Source: Solenopsis invicta (taxonomy: Eukaryota > Arthropoda > Insecta > Hymenoptera > Formicidae). From it: a stretch of DNA of 64,000 bases. Within the stretch, counting starts at the first letter, position 1; every line of letters starts with the position of its first letter. Made by a program: the position numbers and the translations under genes. Of the stretch, positions 46,166-59,466 are shown piece after piece. The DNA lies in contig NC_052678.1 of the NCBI RefSeq assembly GCF_016802725.1, positions 9,344,001 through 9,408,000 of the forward strand. The letters are read 5' to 3'. A model generated the notes under the pieces. That model searched no databases. It saw only the letters and a list, made by a program, of their open reading frames with translations, and was not told the origin of the DNA.

Positions 46166-47739
46166 GCCGAACGAGATAATTGAGACGGTCAGAAGAACGA
46201 ATCTTCTGACGAAAATGAGAGAAAATTAATGTAAACTTCAGCCTTGGCGAACGAAGAAAATTTACTCTGCGTTTGTAACTTATTGATATTTTCGATGCCA
46301 AAATTCTTAAACGCGATTAAAACATTTCGTTTTTATTGTGTAACGTAACTTTCTCTTTGTTTCTCGCAATTCTTTATTTTTAGACTATCGGCAAAAGTCA
46401 CTTTCATCGGGATTAATAGTCTTTGACACGTTGACTCAGAAGCAATATTAATTATTACGTTAGTGTTTTTAAGATGAATGATGATTTATTATCATGACAA
46501 CCGAAAAAAATATTTATTTAATTTCATATTTCATATTTCTTATTATTTCCATTATGGTTGTATTATGTCAGCTTTTATATAAGGTAAGCAACGTAAAAAA
46601 TAAAATAGCATGCCCATTTTTAGATTTCAGGATGTCTTACACATATTTTTAAAATAATGAAAAAATTACACTGTTCTATATTGCATTTAAAAATAATACA
46701 AAAAATACGGCGGCAATTTTATTACCCAAATCAAAGACTATTTTAATATAAAAAGTAAAAATGTGCTCTGACGAGAAATATATTAAAAAAAAATAATGAC
46801 AAAAATCTCAATTTTTTAAATGTAAATTTTAAGTCAAGCGAAACATTCAGAATAATTTATATAAAGTTTCATTATGTTTTGCAATTCTGTGCAATATTTG
46901 CAATTCTGTAATTATGTACATGCTTGTACATAATTACAAAATAAAGCGCGATTAAAGTGTATCAAAATTATTACGTTCGGTGATAACTTGTCGTTCAAGA
47001 ACGCAAAAAGCCGAAACAGCCGGGAATTAGCCTAGATAGGAAACATTCGTTCGCAGAACGAGCGCACGATATTTGGCAATAACTCCCGGTTAACTCGAAT
47101 AGCTTCAAGGTCGCAGGTTGCACAAGTGCACAGCTGTGGCGGTTTGTGTGCACTTTATTGCAATGTAAAAGCGCCGCGACGTTTATCGGATCTCGATTTA
47201 TCATAACGAATCGTGGCTCGGCGGTCGCGCGATAAATGGTGCCGATAACACGCGGTCCCGCGATCGGCGCGTTTCTTCAGGTACGTTTATGTGGCAGTTA
47301 TGAATGATCAACGCGATTCAATCATTCCCCGTGCCTGCCATGTAATGCAATGCGCGGGGGCGTATGCATACGTCGCGGTTTGTCAGGCCTCATCGGCGGG
47401 CTCGAGATATTCATTCCGCCGCGGCGGGTAAAAAAGTAAGATGGATATCTCCACGCTGTGTATATGTATGATCGTTAAGCCGAGAAAAATCGGCGAGGCG
47501 ATCTATCGACGGCTCTTAACCGACCGGTGGTTGCGCCCGTCACTCTGGGATGTACTGTAAATCAACGTAACGACCGTCGAGGGAGGAGCGCCGTAAACAT
47601 ACGCCGATTGATGATTTTAGTAATGTCCCGAGCAGCGAATATTCAAAGTTATTTACAGTTTTTCTGCCGACGTAAAAAACTTTTTTATTACGTGTGAATT
47701 TTTCTCACGGGTTGCACACGCAGGAAAGTATCGTTCTCG

Positions 47740-48170
47740 CACTAAGAAAATAATTCGATTTTAATTTTCTTTGATTGCCTGAGTAATGGTTATGTTTGCA
47801 AAGAAAATATTTTCTTGACAATAGTCTTATAATACATTCATTATTTCTACTCAAAACAAATAATATTTACTTAAAATAAATTTCTCTGTACAGATGAAAA
47901 AAAATACATACCGTAAATTACTTGAATTTAATAAATAGTTTAAACATTTTATAAATTTATCTTAGTAATTTAATATTTTAATTTTATAATATTTTTCAAA
48001 AGAGTACAAATTCTTTTTTTTTTAAATAAATTATAATAAATTTTTTTTTTTAATTTGCTGATGATATATTTTAAGACAATTATCAAGAAAATATTCTTTG
48101 CCAAAAAGATATAATCGTGGTCATTAATTAAAAGAGAAAAAGTAAATTGAGTAATCGCTTTTCTTAGCAG
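47740..48170. mobile_element. Inverted-repeat element, family B copy 1
   Basis: The left arm starts CACTAAGAAAATAATTCGAT and continues to AAGAAAATATTTTCTTGACA then ATAGTCTTATAATACA. The right arm on the opposite strand starts GCTAAGAAAAGCGATTACTC and continues GCAAAGAATATTTTCTTGAT. The interior carries TTCAAAAGAGTACAAATTCT, shared with the copy at 58.9 kb. Confidence 0.65.
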
Positions 48171-49358
48171 CGGAATGAATTTTTCTGTGCGCAATAAATC
48201 GACCTTTATCACGCGATGCAAACACGTTCCTCCTCCGTCGCCTCGTATCGTTTCTAATAACCGAAATCACAGCGGTATTTACGTGCAAATGCATTACTCG
48301 TAAGTGATATTCGAGCGGTTTCGTTTTTCAGTATCCGGTGCATTCATCCTCGCGAGGGGTGTATTACGCGTGCGACGTGCGTGCTGTTTACGTGCGCGCG
48401 ATTCGCAAGGTGTCTTCGGTCGTTTCGGCCGGTGCACTTTCCTCGCGCGTCTCTCTCGTGGACGACGCTTCTGAGAGACGATTTTCTCCTTACGTAAAAC
48501 CAGCACATCGGCCCAGCCGTGGCTCGTTTTCACGACGAACGACTTTCCTCCCCTCCCTCGATCCCTCGTAATCGAGCGATGCACGCACGATGCACTTTAT
48601 CGAAGACCACGGCGACCGCACCTTGGGCCGTACCGAATTCCACGGTCGAGCGATGCATTCTCAATCTTGCGTGGTCAGCAAAAAGAAAAAGATAATTACA
48701 ACCTCGTAAATATTGTTGTAAATTGATCTCGACAGCGTTTTTTAACAATGACATCTAAAAATGTTCTTCTTTTTCTCTCATTTCTTTTCTCATACTTCTG
48801 TCATAATAATCGCGATCATTAGAATCACTCAGACGTTATATATGTTCTGTATATATGTCGAGAGATGATTAGTTTGAAAGGTGATGGATGAAATAGTTTC
48901 ATTACACTGGAGGCAAGCGACTTTTGGCGTTAGAGCTGAATGCCGAGAAACCAGGAAGCCGGCTGTTTTCTCGTTTCTAATTAATAGTCCTCGACCTGTC
49001 GGCTCTAATTTTACGCGGAGGAAAGCGAATTCGAAATCGTCCGCGTCAGAGACGCGACATCGTGCTCCGCATACATTAACGTCGCAGGTTCCACCTTTCC
49101 TTCGGAAAGTAAGGAAATTCAAGGTCGCGCGTTTAAATTGAACGTTCTCGCTGTATAAAACAAAAAGCAATCAAATTTTTTTTTTGGATTCCCGACGAGG
49201 ACTATTTTGCGAAAAAATGAACGTAGAAACGGGGAAAAATTCGGAAAGCAATGATAATTAGGGATAATGCAATAAATAATTATTATCATATTAATCACAA
49301 ACTCCTAAAAATTTACCGAGATACAGATCTAAAAATAATTTTATTGGACCATTAAAAT

Positions 49359-49700
49359 AATTAAAGAGTTTCCTATAAATACCAAACAAGTCCGTTTTTT
49401 AAAATCTGGTTGTAGCGTTAAATCATTTCGTTACCACTATCATTACGTCGTAAACGATTTTGTTCCAGTAAGAATCAAATAGAAAGCGAGAAATATAAAC
49501 AGGTAGTAAATATACAATTTCTACCAGAACTAAACAAGTTCAAAATTTTTCTTTAATTGGTCCTCAAAGTATTAATCATAATAATCAGTCTAAAATTTTA
49601 CTCTTACATCTATTGTATGTCCAAAGAAAAATTAAATTATTTATACAAAGAGAGATATAAAGAAATGTTTTGATTGTGAGGTGATTTATAAAATTTTGTA
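49359..49700. mobile_element. MITE-like element, family A (degraded)
   Basis: The left end is AATTAAAGAGTTTCCTATAA, then ATACCAAACAAGTCCG. A second related segment, TTTCTACCAGAACTAAACAA, begins near 49519. The right end is not defined. Confidence 0.4.
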
Positions 49701-50838
49701 AATATCCAGCTTAATAATCCAGATGACTGCTCAGCAGATATTTAGATACTTCAGCAAATTCGTTTCTTCCGTGTATAAATGCGACTACTTCGTATTTGTA
49801 TGATCGAGCTTCACGTTAATTGTGCATTCTCTTGATCATTTGCACGCCGCCGCATTCGTACACCGTCACCTTTGAAAAATTTTACGTTTCCTCGTAATGC
49901 GTACGTCCGGATACTGAAAAACGAAACCGCTCGGATGCCACAGGATCGAAATAAATTATTTCCCACCGATTTCTCGCCGTAGCGAGGAACTCGTAGAAAT
50001 ATCGAGCTCCGACGATACATATATATATGTGTGGAGTTCAGCCGTTCAAACGATACTTTCTTTTTAATCTCTAATTACTAGATATCATACAGATAGTAAA
50101 CACACGTCATTTCTTTACAGTTGAATCTGGTGAACTTTCTAGACTGAGAGAGATATTGATTTCACCGATATATTTATGACGAGCGAATTTTTGTGTCGCA
50201 AATTTATCTTCCTCGTTTTGCACGTCCTGATAATTTGAGTGTACGTATTATAAAAATATAATGACACTCTCTAATCTCTATAGATATATTAATGATCACG
50301 AGATTAATAATAATTGATGACCGTGACCATTAATCACTAACGTATTAACTATCGTATCGAGTATAGCACGTGTTTTAATATCCGTAAGAGCAGGCCTTTA
50401 TTAGCCGTTTTATTAGTCTATTCCATCAAGATAAATTAACAAGGAAGTAAAGAAGGATAAAAAGATCCCCCCTGTTAGAAAATTTAAATAGGCGTGATTA
50501 AATATAAAATGTTATCATTGCCTAGTAAAACAAAAAGAATATTATACACGTCTTTCAATGTGTTATAAATATCGAAAATTATAACGATTCTGTACTCCGT
50601 GTGTAAACTGCATATTGCGATACGCGAGCAGTCTCGTACGTAAGTTTCTTCAATAAAGAACTTATACGTTAATTCACGTCCTTATCGACGAGAGGCAATT
50701 GTCGTAGATCGATGGACCTTTCCATCACGCGTCACTTCCATTATTACATTACGATAGAACTCGGCGCATCCTCATTATCCAGCTTCGACTGCGAGTCAGC
50801 GCGCACGAGTCGATCGTACGGATCGTACGGTATCTCAC

Positions 50839-50919
50839 CAACAGTGATCGAAACTCGTGTGACGCCGATAATTCCGCCGATTACATAAATGCAGTGCCGC
50901 GGAAAACAATGTATATACC
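50839..50919 (-). promoter_or_regulatory. Candidate promoter and non-coding first exon of the CBM14 mucin gene
   Basis: On the minus strand a TATA-like GGTATATAC (50919-50911) is followed about 30 nt later by a possible start near 50890. An AUG-poor leader then ends CACTGTTG|GTGAGATAC (GT at 50838-50837). A leader spliced from here to 44489 would give the required 5'UTR exon. Direct evidence is limited to motif order and spacing; another, more distant first exon is equally possible. Confidence 0.3.
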
Positions 50920-51314
50920 CTCCACGGCGATTCCGCCGATTTATTCTGGCCGTGACAGCTCGGAATTAAGACGGAGCTGAACGGCGCGGCGCGTTCGTGC
51001 GCGAGCTGAATGAGAGAGCGAGTGGATGCCTCGCGAGCGCATCCTGAACTTTCTAAACCGATCCGCGGCGAATCCCCGACGATCCGATCGTGCGGCCGCC
51101 GCGGCTTTATTCCCTTTCGTGGCGAGTCACGAGCTGCCCGTTTCTTTCCTCTCGAGGAGCACCACGTATCGAAATAATTTGTGCGACGTCGATCCTTCGC
51201 CGAGAAAATGTGAGGAAAACTTCCAGCCGCATTTAATGAACGCAAACTTTCGGGTCGACGCGGAGGTTTAAATCTGTTGGGAAGATCCGCGAGAAAAGAC
51301 TCGAGGTTACACAT

Positions 51315-51446
51315 ACTGAAAAAAGAGTTTGATAATAGTTATCAAATGTTGGGTGAAATAATGCCAATTCAATGTTTCATTAATATAACCAAAAATAATT
51401 TTATTTTTCTAAAGATTATTTTTCCTACTAAACTCATTTTTCAGTG
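51315..51446. mobile_element. Small element with ACTGAAAAA-type ends
   Basis: The left end is ACTGAAAAAAGAGTTTGATA. The right end on the opposite strand is CACTGAAAAATGAGTTTAGT. It is 132 bp and non-coding. A similar fragment with AAAGAGTTTGGTAATAG and ATTGGGTGAAATAA lies in intron 5 near 8190. Confidence 0.6.
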
Positions 51447-54325
51447 CATAAAAACTTAGAATCTAAACATTAAATCTGAACATTCCATTAGACAATGGAA
51501 AATCTAGTGAGTCGGTCTTTCATAGAATGGAGGCTTTTGATCCTGCACATAATCAAGCACATATTAGCAAGCAAGCATATAAATCGAGCGTTAGAGATTT
51601 GTAAAAGCAATGTACTATAAAATATGCAAAAACATTTCATGATTAGATTTTCTTATAAAATATGTAAAATAAAATATTTTAATCTATCGGTTGGATGTTT
51701 TTATAAAATAGAATTAGAATCTATTAATCTAAACACACATTCCAATTAAGCTGTTCCGGGACACGGCGTACCGATGAAAATGATTACATTGTCTTCTAGC
51801 GGTTCGCTCGGGCGATTACGCGTCTCGACGTTACGTGGGATCGATCTCCAATTACGTTCCAGTTTCCGCGTTTCAGATAGGCCGGAAATTGATCGGAGGC
51901 TCGCGTGTCGATCGTCCGGTGCTGACGATCTGGATCTCTGTTTCACCCCTTTCCTGTATCAGTAGGAAGTTACAAATTTCCTACAAGATAATCGAGACTC
52001 GGGGCTCGATTTAAGAATTTCTTTAATAAACTGTATGTGAACTAGGCAATTGTATACAAAAGCAGTCTTTTCGAGACAGAATATCTACATTTCAATTGTG
52101 CAGTTTAAACAAGATGAACAGTTTTCATATTCTTACCTTTAACACGCAAAACAGATAAGCTACTTAAAAGTAATTAAATAGAAATTAATTTGCGCGTTAA
52201 TATCTAAATTGCTAAGTGTTAAGTAACATATTTAATTAAATTCGTAAAAAAAAATAATTCGATCGAGACAATCCTTTTTTCATTATTAGAAATCCGGACA
52301 ATTTGTATTTCTTTTCACTCGTTTATGTCAGGATTAATACATCGTTTATTCTCGTGTTTATTCGATTTTCGCGGCATTATTCGAACACAAACTGAAACTG
52401 AGGTACATCGTCGATAAAGTACTCGCCGCCCGCGTCTTCCGCCTCCGCGGATTAATACAGAACTTTCCTACCGATCTCCTTACGTAAAGACCCAATTATC
52501 CGGACGATCGACTCGTCAGCATAGTGGAATAATGAGCGGCAGCGAGTTGGTAAGCCGTGCGATCGCGTCGATAAATCACGTGCGCCGAAAAACGCGCGCT
52601 AAGATTGATACGCGACGAAATGGGAGTAATATTTTCGATCTCGGCGGCTTCCTTTTCCGCGACCACCTGTTCGACTTTAACGCATTAAAAATCTCCATAC
52701 GGAGAGCCTCGTAATTTGCCCATGAATCCATAAATCAATCTTGGCTTGTAAATGAGATCGCAGCACGGAGGGACGACGATAAATCCGTGGAAAATTGTCA
52801 AAGATTTAATCACTGCTTTTAATTCGCGCTACTCATGAATAATAATGTTCACTTGAAAGGATTGTTGACTTTTTCTTTGCTAAACCTACGATGATTTTTA
52901 TATTACTTTAAAAAGAGAAAACTGTATTTTTATTTTAGTTTATTCACTATATTTAAAAATTTTTTTTAATTGATTTTATTAATCTCCAGTGCAGTTTTTG
53001 ATGACCAGAATTTTATACAATGTTCTCTATATTAATTTATTCAGACACTAATAGCTTTTGCATCAGGTATGCAAATAACAAAAAATCACATTCTTCAATT
53101 AATTTTATAGATAAACTTTATTCTCACAAGAGAGATTTGAATTTGCTTACGAAGACATATAACGTTAAAAAGAGAAAAATAGTTCAATTCGCGAAAAATG
53201 TAGAGCGTGACGATCTTCAATATTTTAAAGTGATAGAATATCGAAAGATTTTCTGTTAAATTTTGTGTGACGATTGCCTCTTAAAATGACGATTCACTTT
53301 CCTCGTAATCGCGAGCTCTTGGAGAAAATTTCAAATCTCACGGCGGCGCGGTGGCACGGCGGCACGGCGCCACGCGAGGGAGATCGCTCGCATTTCACGG
53401 TTGGCCGATCGGATCGGTTCTCCGGCGCTATGCCGCAGTGGAGCACCGGGTCAATGCATATCGACGTATAACGATACAGCGACCACGCGCGTTACATTAC
53501 ACGTAAGCCCGGGCAACGGACATTCTCTCTAAGCGTTCACCGTCCGATTAGCCGATTGTATTTTGCTCTTTTTGCGGCTTTCGCGCGCGGTCCGTAACGA
53601 GCCGTGTCATTCGCCCGCTGAATGAACCGCCCGTTGTTGAAACACACGGCTTTGCGAGCGAAGGATCTTTACGCGATACAGTGCGGCGATAAACGGCGTG
53701 ACATCCCCCTCCGCGCAGGTGCGAAACGCCACGCGCGTAACGCATCTTAACACTACATCTTACAGCGGGATAGCCTCGGGATCGGCCAATTGCGAAAGAA
53801 CGTCTCAATCGTTTCGAGACCGCGTGCGCTTGTGAACAAGCCGCAGAAAATGTCGAAAGGTCGTGTAATGGCTTCCTTAATTGACAAGGTGACAGCCGAT
53901 TAAAACGTACAACGAGCTCGTAAAGCTGTAATCTCGCCGCTCGCCGCTCGCGCTCGTCTTTTTTCACATCAAACGTTTTTATCGGGACTTATTCTTGAGT
54001 ACTTACGCGGTACAAGAAGAAAATTATTCAAGAATTACTTTCAACATGATTGCGTTAATTTGACGAGTAAATTGCATTCTGTAAAATGAAATTATTTTGA
54101 TGGCGGCGAGGGAGAGGAGGGTGAAGAAAATGCTGCCAAACGTAGGCGCAAATGTACCAAAAGAATGTGAGAAATTCACTTCGTTTCCATTGATATCCGA
54201 GCGCTATCGTAATTCACACCACTACCTGAGACCAGGAATGTCAGCAGCCTCATTCTGCGGCTAGCAAGTGGAAGGTCAGTTTCGATATAAAATACACGTC
54301 TGTCTCTCTCAACCTTTAAAACCAC

Positions 54326-54329
<4 letters not shown>

Positions 54330-54374
<45 letters not shown>
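54330..54374. repeat. (GA)n microsatellite
   Basis: About 44 bp of uninterrupted GA dinucleotides. The open frame reading through it as poly(Ser-Leu) is an artefact. Confidence 0.97.
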
Positions 54375-54378
<4 letters not shown>

Positions 54379-57300
54379 GGATCTGTCCCACTGCCGCTAA
54401 GTCAATGACGGTAGTGGTTATCGCAGTATCAAGGTTCGCAGGTATTATTTTCATATTAATTTTTATTATACTTTCTTTCCATCTTCGTATTTCAAACCTT
54501 GTATGATATATGATATTACGTTGTATTATTTTTCATTTTTCCCTACCTTTTATGTTCTCTCTGCTCTATACCTCATTGTTATTTTTTTTCTACGTTGCAC
54601 GTATATTTTTAAAGGATTTTCCCTAGAATTATAACAATCGATCGATCGATCAATTTTCAGACCTAATAAAAAAGCAAATCCGTGAAGAACTGTTAATGCA
54701 GCATCGAGAATTATGATGTAAAAATGATTCTCGATTAAAATTGTGCGCTGCGCGTAGATTAAACATCTCTATCTCAATCGCAAAGTAGAATAGATAAACG
54801 CGCGACAGGCGACCTTCGCGGAATGTAAACGCCCTTCGACCGGACTTGGCGGCGATTCCGGCGAAAGGGTTGCCGTTCGCCCCAGCACAAAGTCCTTTTA
54901 TTGCGTCATTACACCCACGCCGCGCGTAAGCGGCAAGCGAGTATATTAATTTGCATTTTTCTCTCTCCTCCTTTTCTTTCCCGCGCTCCGGACGCGCTTG
55001 AAACGCCACTCGCTCACCCGGACCCAGCTAGTCGGACTCCTTTGCCATTAACCGATTATATCATTGGGAAATCGGCGGTGGAACGAACCCATAATGAGGG
55101 CACGTGCCCCTCCTCGTGGAAATATTCGCGGTAATAGCCGCCCCGGTAATCCGCCGGCGGGCCATAAACAACGTGGGATGAACAAAGTAGAACGGATGAA
55201 GACGTCGCATTATGCAAATTCACTAATGACGTGTAATTACATTAGCGGCAATAATACGTCAATAAAATAAACGCGGACTGCCTTTTGTGTTCGATGAATC
55301 GGCGTCGAACGTGCGTCTAAATAATCGTCGTTTCTTCCTCCGAGGAGTATCCAATTGAAAAGAAAAGGAAAGAGAAGAAAAAGCCTTAAGTCGACAGTAA
55401 GGATATTTCATAAATCTTTGCCGTCTTTCAGTAGCGTCTAAGGTGTCGTTCGAGTAATTGAGCTGTCGCTACTATAATGAAGCAACGGCGCTATTATAAC
55501 AAAGCCATAATAGCTCCATTTTGGCTTTCATCCTTTCTGTTTACATCCCGCGATTATTAACATTAATCGGATCCATCTTGCCTCTCGTCGGCGAAAACTA
55601 CCGGGCATTATCCGGTAATCCGAAAGTCATCCCACGCGACGACTCGCGGGTCGCGATCGGCCGTGAAAGTGAAAAAGGAAAGAGTACGTCAGCTCGAGAC
55701 CGTCCATCGTTTCGACCAAACCACGCGTCACTACACTCGTTATCCTCATTATGTTAACCCTTGCGATTTATCGTCATCGCAAATTGTCGGCGTAAATTAT
55801 TACAAGTTTCACGAGCACCAGTTATATTTAGCAATTATTTTTCGTTTCAACTTAAAGCGAAGATCACACTCTCGTTACACCTCTCTCATTCGTATACATT
55901 TATAATAAAAATTTATCTATTAAAATCTACATATCCTAACCAGAGAATAATTACCTAGTTTTTGGGACCACCTATATTTCATCCGAGAGATCATTATGTA
56001 TATGTATAAATTTATATTCAATACTTTTTTTTAAAAAAAGTAAGGAGAAATAAAAAAATTACGAATTCTTGATCACTAACAAAAATTATTGATATTGAGT
56101 TTCATTTACATTTTAGATAGATAGTCATATTTTGATACACACATGTAATATTAATTTCTCTTAGTAATATTAAAATTAACATAACAAAATGTGATAAAGT
56201 GGTTGAAAAGATTTTTTGAGACGGTATTGAAGATAAAATTTAGACAAGATAAATTAAATGAAGATACATATATGCGCAGCGTAGTGCATTGTATTTAAGA
56301 AGCTGACGTAACAATACAATGGATCAAGCTGCATCGAAGAGAAGAAAGCTAAACGTACGAAGAAAGCGTGGACGTGTTTAACGTAGCTGTCTCCAGCATC
56401 AATAGTCGTTCGACGTCTATCAGATTCGATCACGTCAATCGATCACGCGGAACGAGAGGCCTTTCGAAATTCAGTGAGAACGTTCGATGCAGGGGATACG
56501 CGTTAGGGAATTCAGCACAGTTATTTAGCCCTCAAGGGACGCATTCCTCGATCCTTTATCTATTTGTCTAAGTCAATTGATTGGATTAAAGGATTTGGAT
56601 TAAATTCAATCCCAATGTATTTACAGAAATGCAACTCGATCAATCTTGTCTCGATTTAATAGTGCAAATAACTTGGCGTTAGTAACAATTTCAAGTTTCT
56701 TACATTTTTAAGTTAGCAGTACTGCATATTTACATGTCGGCTTTTCTTATGTTTTAATTATATAAGATATGTATTAAAGAATTACAATTTTCAGTTTTAA
56801 ATCCTAATTGAGAAATAAAGGAAATGTGCAATACTGTTAAATTAAAAATTTAAAAAGTTTCGAATTGTTATTAACATTATAATATTGCGTGTTTCGCAAA
56901 ATTCAATCTCGTATATACGTGCATTGCGCAATAATAACACCGAAAGGATCGTCGATAGAATAATAATGCGTGGGTCCATTGGAAACGAATAGTAGTGCGA
57001 CAAGAGAGATAGAATGATAGTGGCGATCTGGAAGGAAAATCGGAGCAAACGTCTATACGCGCCCGAAGATTTACGCTCCTTCCGTAACGAGACACACTCG
57101 GGAAAGGTTTAACAATGCATTTCGCGCGTGGGTCGTGTCGTAAAGGCGCTCTTGCGTAACGCGGTATCGATTATCGTTAAGGAGTTATCGATCGTGTACC
57201 TCGGGCGACAGAGAAACGCTGATGAGGATCCAGGAAGGAGGTGGGACGGAGAAAGAAAGAAAAAAAAAGAAAAGGCAAGAAACAGTCGAGTTTTTACGAC

Positions 57301-58898
57301 TGGAGAGATCGCCGTTGGATCTTTAACGAGAAGGAGATCGATCGCAAAGGAAGATCCTGGAAAGGTCCGGTCTTGTATCATTTATCATTGTATCATACTT
57401 CTACTCGTCCGCTGCCTCTTTTCCGTAGCTCGTGTTGCAAGCGAGTTGAACAATATCGATGGAAGAAATAAAGTTTAAGTTAAAAACTGAAGCGACATTT
57501 AGGGTCCATGCAATGACTGTTTTAATGCGGAATTTCTGAGCGAGCCTTTTATTGCGAGGCTTAATGTAAAATGCGTTTCACACGAGAAATTGCGAAACTG
57601 GGGCGGCTTGGTATTACCGTCGCTTTCCTGATACATCTTAATCGGATTCGCAGTTACCCCCCCGTGCTGTTGCTCCGATCCGTTATAAGCTTCAGCATTT
57701 TGTGCATATATTGTGCAGGCGGAACTTCGCGCAGAAACGCATCCACTGAAATATCGATCGATGCATTATCTTTGAACAATATTTGAAGTCCAATCTTACA
57801 TTTAAGTCTAGTCCCGGAAGATTTTGAGATTCCATCCATTCAATGAAATAATTCAAATAATACTTCAACATTTCAAGAGATCGCATTACAAAACTTGACT
57901 GTAAAATTAGATTAAAAATCTATTTATTTTTTTTTATGAAAAGACAAAAAAAAGAATTTTATATTTTTTAATATATAAAATTACATCGTTCAACATCTCA
58001 AGAGAATATATTTAAGGACTTAACTGTAAAATTGAAAATCTATTTCTGTTTGTTTAAAAAAAGGGAAAATTTGAAGAGAGAAAACTTTTAAAAAGGTATC
58101 GCAAAGAAATTCAAAATCTCATCTTTTTTTTCTTTTTAACAAAAGGCAAAAAGAAAGAATTTGATATTTTTTAACAAATAAGATTACATAATAATATTTA
58201 ATATTTTCTAATCCTTTATACATTTGCCGCGACACTAAACAAAAAAGTGGAAGTTAATCGGTTATGGTTAAGAGGTCAAATATCTCGCTGGAAATAGAGC
58301 AAATTAAAGTATCGGGCGGACAAGTAGATACAACCGGAGGTGGTCAGCCGCCACTGTGCGGCGCGGGTCGCCAGTAAAATAAGCATAATCGCCGAGCGGC
58401 GACAGTTGCAACGAGCGACTGGCCGGCTTTCATTTTCGATAAGCAATCTTTTAAAGACGCGAAAAAATTTCTCAAAAATGTTTGCGCTAGTTACGCGCAA
58501 AGTCCGCTTTCCGGGAGCTATAATAATAGCGTAAAATTGTTATCGCCACCCGGCCAACTGCATCGAGCGACGCAAGCGTGCCGCTTTGTTGTCTCTCGCT
58601 GCAGTTGGGCCAGACGCCCGACTGGATGGGAAATTTACGAATGGAAAAGAAGAATAAGAGTCTTTCGTCCTTGAAGCTTCCGGTCAGTCCGAGGCAAACG
58701 AGCGAAAAGGAAGAGGCGAAGATTCTCACTGGTGCTTTCTATTGCAATTATCGCGACTGGCAAGTGGATTACCGCGAGAAACTCTATCTCTGGATATCTG
58801 TATACCTTTTCGACCTAGATCGTGAGATATCTATCCGCGCGACAGGAAATCCTGTTCCTCTCTAAAACGCACGTATACATGCAGAAGAACATAATTCT

Positions 58899-59466
58899 AG
58901 CGTTAAGAAGAGCAATTATTCAATTTTAGTTTCCTTCTTTTAAGTAACGATTATCTTTACAAAGAATATTTTCGTGATAATAGTCTTAAAATGCAATCAT
59001 CATTTATTCGAAACAAGCAATATTTGCTTAAAATTTTTTCAGTGCGTACGCACGTTTAAAAATACATCGTTATAATTATTATGCTTAAATTATATAAAGT
59101 ATAAATATCAATCATCTTAAATATTTTATAAATTCATATATATTCGCTAATATATCTCATAAATTCATCACAAGCGTCAAATTTATTCAAAATAAATTCT
59201 GAACACTAATAATTTAATATTTTAAGAATTAAATAAAAATAAAAATTCGATTTATCATTCTTACTTTTCTTCAATAAAACTGTATAAAATTCTTCAAAAG
59301 AGTATAAATTCTTCCTCAAATACATGATAACAACTAATATGAGTTTTTCAAAAATTTGTGCAACAAATGCAATAGTCTTTTTTAAGACCATTATCAAGAA
59401 AATATTCTCGTCAAAGATAATCATTATTAACTAAAAAAAAAATTGAGTACTCTCTCTTTTTAGCAG
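58899..59466. mobile_element. Inverted-repeat element, family B copy 2
   Basis: The left arm includes AAAGAATATTTTCGTGATAA then TAGTCTTAAAATG. The right arm on the opposite strand includes ACTGCTAAAAAGAGAGAGTA and GAATATTTTCTTGATAATGG. It shares arms and interior (TTCAAAAGAGTATAAATTCT) with 47740-48170. Confidence 0.65.

Larger units (their letters stand above)
44490..50838 (-). other. Probable 5'UTR intron or upstream flank
   Basis: The sequence upstream of the ATG exon begins with a strong acceptor, so at least its left edge is an intron. No coding gene found. It contains a palindromic hairpin near 45475-45550, a 16-bp stem pair at 46084-46165, a repeat element at 47740-48170, and degraded family A sequence near 49359-49700. 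Confidence 0.4.

Noticed and set aside
54176..54454. Open frame with a long Ser-Leu run
   Set aside because: The run is a (GA)n microsatellite read in antisense; no domain or flanking coding signal.
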